From: Apostichopus parvimensis
Lineage: Eukaryota > Echinodermata > Holothuroidea > Aspidochirotida > Stichopodidae
Direction of reading: 5' to 3'
Length of the DNA: 26,305 nucleotides
Assembly: GCA_000934455.1 (NCBI GenBank)
Contig: KN883331.1
Location: forward strand, 165,443-191,747
Part shown: piece by piece, positions 21,201 to 26,305 of the stretch
Layout of the letters: each line of letters begins with the position of its first letter
Numbering within the stretch: the stretch's first letter is position 1
Notes under the pieces: model-generated
Told to the model about the DNA's origin: nothing
The model's input: the letters and a program-made list of their open reading frames with translations, nothing else
The model's database searches: none
Program-made: the position numbers and the translations under genes

Positions 21201-24200
21201 CCCACTCCCCCCCCCCTGCTCCTTCAAACACACACAGCCCCCTTCACAGCTTCCACAGCCCCATTCACGGCTGTGTCTGGAAATCTGGTAAAAGTCTATT
21301 AAAGTTTCACACAAAACACCACCAAGTAAACTTAAAGCACTCATATGAAAACATCTTTAAATTCACATAATATCAGTTCTATCTGCATCTATCATTTGCA
21401 TATGCTACAGATGATATTTTATTTGATAAGATACATTGAGGTAGAAGTAGGACCAACGTGTTTCAGCCTCTCTTTTTCCCCCCTTTTTTGGGGGGAGGGA
21501 GGTGGGGTGGGTTGCTCAGAATTATTATACTTCTTTTTAAATCCGAGAAAATATTATACCTTTCAGAAAGATGTTGAAAAGTGAATCAATTAAAGAAAAT
21601 CAAATTCTAACTTCTAATAAATATAGTTTATAATTAGAATAAAATCACTCACGGGGTGCCAAGTTCCATGAAGTTATTGAAGAACTGTTTGCCACACATA
21701 GTGATGGCGATGTTGATAAACAGTTCTTGCATGCAACCGGAAGCATCGCACTGCGCAGAGAAATAACAGTTACGTCTCAGAATTTCAGGTTTTACTTGCA
21801 GCATAAAATATGATTGTTAAACAACACAATTAGGACCAGCTTACAACAAGACCAACTGCCTCCTGAAGACTGGAGGGGGGATGGGGAGAGGGATGGGGGA
21901 GGGGAGGGGGAGGGGAGCAGACAAAACTTGAAAATTTCTTGTCGAAAGGTTTCTGCACACTAGAAAAACAACTCAATAAAGTTTCAAAGAGATCTGGAGT
22001 GCTCAGCTAAAAATAATTCTACCCATCTTTGCTTTTTTTTTTTGAAGGGGGGGGGGGGGTAGATATCTATTAGGCATATCATAAACATAGTCCAAAACAG
22101 TGTTGTCATCAATCAAAGCAGGGAGAAGCAAACTAAAATTATGATCGTTACTTTAATACCTACGTGACGTAGGTGTTTAAGATGGACAGATCCCAACTTA
22201 AAAGCCGTACTTTTATCATCGTCAAATCAAATATGATCAAGTAAAACAAAGTAGTAAGAGATATCAAATTCCTAGAGGCAAATTTTGAGTAAGGCCACCC
22301 CTAAAACGGAAGAGAGTTTTTTTTTCTCTCTTAGCTATGTGGGGCAGGATCCTGACGAGATGGGGAGTGAGGGGGTTACAGCCTGGGGGCCCAGGGTCAG
22401 GTATAAAGGAACCTGGCAAAAATATGACATGAAAGAAATTAATTTACATCTTCAAACTGTAATTCAATAAGTAAAAAGAGGAAAGGGGGGGGATAAGATA
22501 TTCCTACCAAGTTTTTTAGGTTCCCAATTCTCACCAAGAATTAGTCAACAGCAGATCGAAACAAATCCGACTAAAGACACCTCCCGGATATTTTTTTCAC
22601 AGAATCTCATAAATTCTTTCGGAAATTTTGTTTTTATTACCTACCCTGAGACATTTTCATACAAGAGTATAAATCACATGCAAAATGAAAATGAGTCGGG
22701 GGAGTTTGGGTGATGATATATATATTTGGGAAACTTCAACATGGCATGCTCTCGTAAGTTTCCTCTCACCTCTTCCTGGCGAAGACCGAAGATCTTTCCG
22801 TAGTCACTTGGGTTACCTGGCAGTCTGAGCAAAAAGAACAACAAGAAAGGGGGGGGGGGGAAGAAAAGGTAAGTTTATTTAATATTTACAGTACTTTTGT
22901 GCCCACATTCTGTACATTGCAAAGATTCTAATAGAAACTTCTCAAATGACAGACAATATGAATACATTGTGAAATGGTTTTGTAAAACAATGCTGTTTCT
23001 GCAATGACCATGATGCACCTTCACCAAGAACAAAACCCTACAAAGTTAGATGAACAACTTGTGTAACATGTACTGTAGATGGGCAGACAAACCCCCCCCC
23101 CCCCCCCCCCCCCCCATAAAAAACAACAACACAGGCCTTTAAGGAGACCAGATCTTCCCTTAACTGTGCCCTAAATTGATCAAAGGTTTTTCTTTGAGTT
23201 CCACACGGTAGAACTGCGGTAGTCAGTTACGGCCGCTATCCTCTCTCTATATATATATATGGTAGCTACGCGTACAATGCTAAAAGACACAATAGAAAAC
23301 ATTACATCGACACCCATAGCAAGAAACTTTTGCTATTCGAACCAATTTTACAACTTAAAGTCACATGTTTCTCACATGTCCCTGAAACATGTGCAAAATA
23401 TATGCCAAATATGTGCAAAATATGTGCAAAACTCGGTGGGTTTGGCACCTGTGACAAAGTGTGAATGTGTTTTGTACCGAATACAAGATTTTACACAACT
23501 GGTAGCAAACTTGGAGAATTCTCTGTATCTAGAATGACTATTTCACTTTCAGACATTGGGATTTCCTGCCACAGGTTGCCACAAGTTGCCACCATTGCTG
23601 TGTCAACCATGTGTTAAAGGGTTTCCACACGATACCCTTTGTAAACAAAACCTGTGGTTATTTTGTGACAAACAGTTTTAATCTGGCTCATCATTAGCAC
23701 TGCATGTCAGAAACACACATTTTGAAATAAATATATCACTTTCGGTTTCCAGGGGATAATCACAGTTTTCCAAACTCATGAATTTTGGACCTGTGATAAC
23801 CGGGTAGTTTTCTATAGGCCTTTCTGTAAAGGGTGGGTTATACACACGGGAGAAAAGTTCATTACATGACAAACGGCAAGGAGCCTCAAAAACATTTAAC
23901 GGAAGAAAGAAAGAAAAAAACTCACTTTCCCTTCAAGAATGCAATGTAGAAACTGGTGGAGTAGTAATTCACAAACGCAAACAGGTACATCTTAAAGGTG
24001 AAACTGTCTTCGTATTCCGTCTCCGTACGATGCAATTCTGGAAGAGAAAGATGACAAGATTGGTTCCACTTAACGTTGTCCGCAACTCCATCGCCAATTT
24101 CTTAACGATGAAGTGGTCACTCTAATTTTAAATGATGGTCCCTTTTCTGACCTCCAAGATGCCATCAAATATTACCCCCAAAAAATGAATATTGTGAATT

Positions 24201-24952
24201 CGCAACCCGTCTTATGTTGACATACTTAGGGTTACCCATACATCTGGGGATCAGGGGATCTGGGAAACAGGGGATCCCCATACATCGGGATCATCTGGGG
24301 ATCATCTGGGGATAATCTGGGGATCATCTGGGGATGTCGACATACTTAGGGTTACTATACATCTGGATTTCCCTGGATCATATCCTCTTTGTTTCTAACC
24401 TGACATAAATTTTGTACAAAATATCCGGGATTTTTAGGTAGTTCAAAACAAACTGAATTTTTTTATAAATATATAACCATTCCACCAACCATAAATATAT
24501 AACCATTCCACCAACCATTAATATATGACCACACCACCAACCATTAATATAGAACCATACCAACCATAAATATATAACCATACCACCAACCATATTGAGA
24601 GTAGGCATTACAATACCACCAACCATTAATATAGAATCATACCAACCATAAATATATAACCATACCACCAACCATATTGAGAGCAGACATTACCATACCA
24701 CCAACCATTAATATAGAACCATACCAACCATAAATATATAACCATACCACCAACCATTAATATATAACCATACTGCCAACCATTAATATAGAACCATACC
24801 AACCATAAATATATAACCATACCACCAACCATATTGAGAGCAGGCATTACTGCGTCGGAGACAATACGCTCATTTTGCATATTATGTACAATCGTTTTGA
24901 TCTCAAATAACTTACCAAGATTGGTGAGCCAGACAGCGATTCGCTCATACAC
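15066..24952 (-). CDS. Anoctamin (TMEM16 family) gene, 3' half, ten exons, 5' end outside window
   Basis: Joining 24952-24916, 24037-23926, 22824-22770, 21750-21653, 20837-20698, 19942-19790, 19311-19259, 18475-18303, 15950-15851 and 15224-15066 on the minus strand gives 1080 nt in one frame, 359 residues plus stop. All introns are GT-AG and phases match at every junction. Anoctamins are ten-helix dimeric membrane proteins acting as Ca2+-activated chloride channels or lipid scramblases. Numbering this fragment from 1, the six family Ca2+ ligands are present: N93 and E97 ([12 protein letters not shown]), E143 and E146 (EYLEM), E175 and D179 (EIRLD). The gating hinge Gly-Lys pair is G88-K89. 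N253 (NTS) and N269 (NAT) are possible glycosylation sites in a late extracellular loop. The spacing between GKQ and NN is one residue shorter than in ANO1/ANO2. The QWEKD and [13 protein letters not shown] signatures recall ANO3/ANO4-type members, from memory only. Channel or scramblase activity cannot be decided. Start codon and N-terminal domain are missing because the window ends. Confidence 0.95.
15421..15460. repeat. TCTAATATAATATA microsatellite, left block
   Basis: A TATCTAATATAATA unit is repeated here and again at about 15570-15593, on the other side of a ~115 bp segment that holds the hammerhead-like motif. The matching flanks suggest insertion into, or expansion around, a simple repeat. 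Confidence 0.7.
15462..15500 (+). ncRNA. Hammerhead-like core motif, degenerate
   Basis: TTGAAGA (15464-15470) precedes a hairpin GATCC-TGCTA-GGATC (15472-15486), then GAAACGTC (15487-15494). The hammerhead core is CTGANGA, stem II, GAAA. Here the first C is T, so self-cleavage is doubtful. Such modules accompany Penelope-like and other retroelements in animals, from memory. I infer a fossil piece of such an element in an anoctamin intron. Confidence 0.35.
15600..15692. repeat. AT-rich simple repeat with near-palindromic TATA/GATA blocks
   Basis: Runs of TATATATC, CTATATAGATAT and AGATATAAATATAGATATATAG form a long imperfect palindrome centred near 15645. It lies inside the last intron and would fold in single-stranded form. 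Confidence 0.8.
15851..15950 (-). CDS. Anoctamin exon, 100 bp
   Basis: The acceptor is TTCCCGTGTAG and the donor GAG|GTAACC. It encodes [19 protein letters not shown], then [14 protein letters not shown], the start of the last membrane helix. The CRYR----PP pattern across the upstream junction is diagnostic. The intron upstream (15951-18302, 2352 bp) is the longest seen and is full of repeats. Confidence 0.95.
16101..16123. repeat. Perfect hairpin, 8 bp stem and 7-base loop
   Basis: GGTGACCT (16101-16108) and AGGTCACC (16116-16123) are exact complements around GTGGGAG. The arms also contain the TGACCT/AGGTCA nuclear-receptor half-site in everted arrangement. It lies within the intron that also holds the DR1-like array. 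Confidence 0.65.
16494..16709 (+). repeat. 57 bp minisatellite, about 3.7 copies
   Basis: CATCTAGTGAA recurs at 16525, 16582, 16639 and 16696, a period of exactly 57 bp. Each unit holds AGAACACCCTGT, CCCTTCTAAAAGT and a TAGCAGCAGGGT or TGGCAGCAGGGT block. Because 57 is divisible by three, both strands show artefactual repetitive open frames. Confidence 0.95.
16872..17230 (+). mobile_element. 5'-truncated non-LTR retrotransposon (LINE), reverse-transcriptase tail and 3' end
   Basis: The plus-strand frame to the stop at 17100-17102 ends with [10 protein letters not shown], then [19 protein letters not shown] and a short amphipathic end ([10 protein letters not shown]). The YGERSF--SS--LWNKLP---K----FK--LK motif closes the reverse transcriptase of CR1/L2-type and related LINEs in many animals. 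About 130 bp of 3' tail follows, with GTTGCGCTATATTAGAAC and a TTATTATT end, which suits such a tail. Only about 65 codons survive, so it is dead. It lies antisense to the host anoctamin gene in its longest intron. Confidence 0.8.
17340..17950 (+). repeat. Divergent ~115-140 bp tandem array with five DR1-like motifs
   Basis: TGACCTTTGACCT or close variants occur at 17361, 17497, 17637, 17758 and 17873, each preceded by a GACCAC.G..GACCTCA-type block. Units are well diverged apart from these motifs. On the minus strand (the gene's sense strand) the motif is AGGTCAAAGGTCA, the consensus DR1 site of RXR/HNF4-type nuclear receptors. Whether it is bound cannot be told; the motif may simply belong to the repeat family. 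Confidence 0.7.
18303..18475 (-). CDS. Anoctamin exon with extracellular loop, 173 bp
   Basis: The acceptor is TGCATTCTAG and the donor GCAG|GTGAGG. It encodes [20 protein letters not shown], a glycine-rich turn, [16 protein letters not shown], then a loop ending EINATEC. FTS-FIP--VY is a strong anoctamin signature. NTS (N253) and NAT (N269) are candidate N-glycosylation sites. The last two bases and the next exon's first base make Arg of the ECRYRGF motif. Confidence 0.96.
18491..18572 (+). repeat. Dispersed direct repeat, copy 1
   Basis: AATGAATAAACATGAA, ATATTCA.ATGACT and CAAAATTTCTT match 18868-18950 in order, 377 bp away. Both copies sit in the intron upstream of the 18303-18475 exon. 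Divergence of roughly a quarter of bases suggests an old duplication or two members of one repeat family. Confidence 0.75.
18868..18950 (+). repeat. Dispersed direct repeat, copy 2
   Basis: Second copy of the 18491-18572 segment, beginning AATGAATAAACATGAA and ending near CAAAATTTCTT. Confidence 0.75.
19259..19311 (-). CDS. Anoctamin exon, 53 bp
   Basis: The acceptor is TTTCTTACAG and the donor AAT|GTAAGTAC. It encodes the rest of a Gly codon and [17 protein letters not shown], half of a membrane helix completed by the next exon ([12 protein letters not shown]). The I/DIG-W pattern at the junction is a family hallmark. Confidence 0.95.
19790..19942 (-). CDS. Anoctamin exon with third Ca2+ ligand pair, 153 bp
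   Basis: The acceptor is TATCGTCTAG and the donor ATCG|GTGAGC. It encodes [19 protein letters not shown], then [16 protein letters not shown] and [12 protein letters not shown]175 and D179 of EIRLD are the helix-8 Ca2+ ligands. This is the most strongly conserved block of the gene and by itself identifies the family. The first two bases complete a Val codon begun in the previous exon. Confidence 0.97.
20196..20415 (+). repeat. 117 bp tandem duplication
   Basis: CACAAACATTTCT at 20206 recurs at 20323, and GCTACAACCATCTTGCATTT, CCAACACGGTTGTAGAAACA and ACTACATGTTT follow in both copies with few differences. The period of 117 is divisible by three, so open frames persist on both strands without meaning. 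Inside each copy, CTACAACC and GGTTGTAG form an inverted pair. Confidence 0.92.
20614..20692. repeat. AAT/ATT microsatellite
   Basis: Near-perfect (AAT)n with occasional G or C interruptions, ending a few bases from the donor of the 20698-20837 exon. A poly-G run (about 20591-20600) precedes it. The polyisoleucine frame on the minus strand is an artefact. Confidence 0.95.
20698..20837 (-). CDS. Anoctamin exon with second Ca2+ ligand pair, 140 bp
   Basis: The acceptor is TTTCTGCAG and the donor ATGG|GTAAATT. It encodes a basic cytosolic loop ([21 protein letters not shown]), then [13 protein letters not shown], where E143 and E146 are the helix-7 Ca2+ ligands. The charged loop is the least conserved part, as usual in the family. 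An AAT microsatellite sits a few bases beyond the donor. Confidence 0.95.
21653..21750 (-). CDS. Anoctamin exon with first Ca2+ ligand pair, 98 bp
   Basis: The acceptor is CTCTGCGCAG and the donor CC|GTGAGTG. It begins CDASGC (the conserved EEC-x3-GC cysteine pair spans the junction), then a membrane helix ending [15 protein letters not shown]93 and E97 match the helix-6 Ca2+ ligands of the family, and G88-K89 the hinge residues. It starts in phase 0 and ends with two bases of a Pro codon. Confidence 0.96.
21871..21918 (+). repeat. G-quadruplex-prone G-rich tract
   Basis: At least seven runs of three or more G are separated by one to three bases. It lies in an anoctamin intron on the non-template-for-quadruplex side: the transcript would carry the C-rich complement, so a quadruplex would form in DNA, not in this gene's RNA. 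Confidence 0.7.
22770..22824 (-). CDS. Anoctamin exon, 55 bp
   Basis: The acceptor is TTTTTGCTCAG and the donor GAG|GTGAGAGG. It encodes [18 protein letters not shown], the extracellular linker whose GLRQEEC motif continues into the next exon. One incoming base completes Lys50 and the exon ends on a codon boundary. A poly-G stretch (about 22849-22860) lies just upstream in the intron. Confidence 0.94.
23092..23115. repeat. 24-base C homopolymer
   Basis: Uninterrupted C run inside an intron; the gene's own RNA would carry 24 consecutive G. Length is probably variable or error-prone in assembly. Confidence 0.9.
23926..24037 (-). CDS. Anoctamin exon, 112 bp
   Basis: The acceptor is TCTCTTCCAG and the donor AA|GTGAG. 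It encodes [16 protein letters not shown] followed by a hydrophobic helix ([19 protein letters not shown]) and LKGK. The TE-TEYE-S-T-K pattern followed by F-N-YS--FYIAF-KG is typical of anoctamins. It enters with two bases and leaves with two bases, matching both neighbours. Confidence 0.95.
24230..24375 (+). repeat. Short tandem ladder of ATCTGGGGAT(C/A) units between repeated borders
   Basis: GACATACTTAGGGTTAC and CATACATCTGG border both ends (about 24219-24246 and 24328-24365), and ATCTGGGGAT recurs several times between them at 11-12 bp spacing. It looks like nested expansion of a short word within a duplicated segment. Confidence 0.8.
24461..24846 (+). repeat. AT-rich minisatellite (ATAAATATATAACCATACCACCAACC type)
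   Basis: Units built from AACCATAAATATATAACC, ATACCACCAACC and ATTAATATAGAACC alternate, with a longer module containing ATATTGAGAG(C/T)AG(G/A)CATTAC that recurs three times (near 24593, 24678 and 24833). It ends about 70 bp from the donor of the 24916-24952 exon and stays open on the minus strand in that exon's frame. Confidence 0.92.
24916..24952 (-). CDS. Anoctamin exon (first in window), 37 bp
   Basis: The acceptor CTTTGCAG precedes GTG TAT GAG and the donor is G|GTAAG. It encodes [12 protein letters not shown] plus the first base of a Glu codon, the conserved segment before the membrane helix that opens the second half of anoctamins. The exon is short, so it rests on the acceptor, the donor, the phase and the family pattern together. 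No upstream partner exon was found between 24953 and 26305. Confidence 0.87.
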
Positions 24953-25334
24953 CTGCAAAGGACAGAACAGCAAAATAATATTACATCAAAGCTCCCGGTA
25001 TGGGTCTCTCCTTTGTAATGTACAAAATCAATGTCCTGCCCCTCCCCCCTCTCCCCCCAGCACCTTTTTGGTCATACAATATAACTTCTAAACTGAGGAA
25101 AGAGCATATTTCTATCATGAAAATGACTTGAGACTATAAAAGATTACAATCCTTGATAAACTTTGTTGACGGCTGTTCATGTGGAAGAAATCTTCCTTTC
25201 TTAACCCACATAGCAGAATCAGCCTCTGATATCCAACAAAGGTCCCGATCCTGTACCAGTTCTACACCCACAGACTATTAATATTTAACGTAATGTCCCC
25301 AAATATACCACCATAAAAAGCACAGAAATATACC

Positions 25335-25475
25335 CAAGCGGTTCAAACTGGAACCACCTTAAATAGTACTGAAATGTATCGATGCGATTTGAACCACAAC
25401 CACCATACATAGTACCGAGTTGTACTGATGAGGTTCAAACCGCAACCACTATAACCGGTACTGAAAGTGAATTGT
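25335..25475 (+). repeat. 46-47 bp tandem repeat, three diverged copies
   Basis: GCGGTTCAAAC (25337), GCGATTTGAAC (25384) and GAGGTTCAAAC (25430) each start a unit continuing with AACCAC, a TAGTAC or GGTAC block and TGTA(C/T)(T/C)GAT. Spacing is 46-47 bp. The overlapping minus-strand frame is a by-product. Confidence 0.8.
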
Positions 25476-25559
25476 ATTTGGAATATGATGACTTGACAGT
25501 GGTCAGAGCACTGTAACAAACCATCCATTACCAGAGTCACTTTATATCAGAAGTGATGC

Positions 25560-26305
25560 GATTCAAACAAACTTTTTTACATTCTTGCCCAGAGAGATAA
25601 AAATACAAGCCCTTCATATCAAGGGGGGTATTAAAGCCTAGATTCCTTACTTCTGATTTGAAGTGACTCGTTTTAAGTCTATCCTTCAGTACTTGATATC
25701 GAGGGGAGCTTAAAGCCTAGATAGGTTACTTCTGATTTGAAGTGACTCGTTTCAAGTCTATCCTTCAGTACTTGATACTGAGGGGTTTTTTAAAGCCTAG
25801 ATCCGTTACTTCTGATATGAAGTGACTCGTTTCAAGTCTATCCTTCAGTACTTGATATCGAGGGGAGTTTAAAGCCTAGATCCGTTACTTCTGATTTGAA
25901 GTGACTGGTTTCAAGTCTATCCTTCAGTACTTGATATCGAGGGGAGTTTACAGCCTAGATCGGTTACTTCTGATTTGAAGTGACTCGATTCAAGTCTATC
26001 CTTCAGTACTTGATATCGAGGGGAGTTTACAGCCTAGATCGGTTACTTCTGATATGAAGTGACTCGTTATAAGTCTATCCTTCAGTACTTGGTATCGAGG
26101 GGAGTTTATAGCCTAGATCCATTAATTCTGATTTGAAGTGACTTGTTTCAAGTCTATCCTTCAGTACTTGATATAGAGGGGAGTTTAAAGCCTAGATGGG
26201 TTACTTCTGATTTGAAGTGACTCGATTCAAGTCTATCCTTCAGTACTTGATATCGAGGGGAATTTACAGCCTAGATCGGTTACTTCTGATATGAAGTGAC
26301 TCGTT
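25560..26305 (+). repeat. 79 bp satellite-like tandem array, at least nine copies, open at the window edge
   Basis: GAAGTGACTCG or variants recur at about 25660, 25739, 25819, 25898, 25977, 26056, 26135, 26214 and 26293, a period of 79-80 bp. Each unit reads TTACTTCTGATTTGAAGTGA, CAAGTCTATCCTTCAGTACT, TGATATCGAGGGG, then AAAGCCTAGAT. GATATGAAG replaces GATTTGAAG in every third unit (25819, 26056, 26293), indicating higher-order structure. The array begins in a decayed unit and continues past the window. Confidence 0.95.

Noticed and set aside
21003-21344. 113-codon minus-strand frame, glycine-rich
   Set aside because: The glycine content comes from C-rich runs on the plus strand; it lies inside an intron between two well-supported anoctamin exons.
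24378-24671. Hydrophobic repetitive minus-strand frame as a membrane protein
   Set aside because: It is translated minisatellite; the repeating Trp/Tyr/Gly pattern mirrors the DNA repeat.
25560-26305. Regular direct repeats as a CRISPR array
   Set aside because: The whole 79 bp unit is repeated with no variable spacers, and the setting is a eukaryotic gene region.
25000-26305. Further upstream anoctamin exon
   Set aside because: No segment encoding the expected preceding helix with a donor on the minus strand was found; the region is repeats and AT-rich sequence.

Overview
The window is animal nuclear DNA: AT-rich, intron-containing, and crowded with transposon debris, minisatellites and long G/C homopolymers. 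The repeat repertoire (CAGGCGCGTAGCC-type hAT ends, GGCCCGGTCACACTA-type MITE ends, TGACCTTTGACC-bearing repeats, TAGGCCTA palindromes) and the form of the one gene suggest a marine invertebrate, possibly an echinoderm or another deuterostome. That placement is an inference and is not resolved here.

One gene is certain. It is the 3' half of an anoctamin (TMEM16 family) gene on the minus strand. Ten exons between 24952 and 15066 join in perfect phase into 1080 nt (359 residues plus stop), and every junction has a GT donor and an AG acceptor. The fragment runs from just before a transmembrane helix through the C-terminus. It keeps all six acidic or amide positions that coordinate Ca2+ in this family. 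The upstream exons, start codon and promoter lie beyond the right edge.

Layout. 1-2480: no recognisable gene, one hAT-like repeat fragment. 2483-5277: a ~2.8 kb inverted-repeat element whose arms each carry about four copies of a ~182 bp tandem repeat, with a possible captured exon in the core. 5280-9210: non-coding, with a complete 312 bp hAT-type MITE with perfect 8 bp target-site duplications (7598-7925). 9214-9616: a second MITE with ~48 bp terminal inverted repeats. 9620-15065: non-coding, with a TGACCTTTGACCC repeat and an 88 bp (2 x 44) tandem repeat; the gene's 3' UTR must lie at its right-hand end. 15066-24952: the anoctamin gene, whose introns hold a hammerhead-like motif, a 57 bp minisatellite, the 3' end of a LINE, a divergent array of five DR1-like motifs, a 117 bp duplication, an AAT microsatellite and a large minisatellite next to an exon donor. 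25335-26305: two further tandem arrays; the last (79 bp unit, at least nine copies) shows three-unit higher-order periodicity and runs off the window.

No tRNA, rRNA, CRISPR array or bacterial-style operon was seen. Most open frames over 60 codons outside the anoctamin exons are by-products of tandem repeats or chance. No convincing undescribed gene system was found. The most unusual items are the satellite-armed inverted-repeat element with its exon-like core, the intronic DR1 array, and the higher-order satellite at the right edge.
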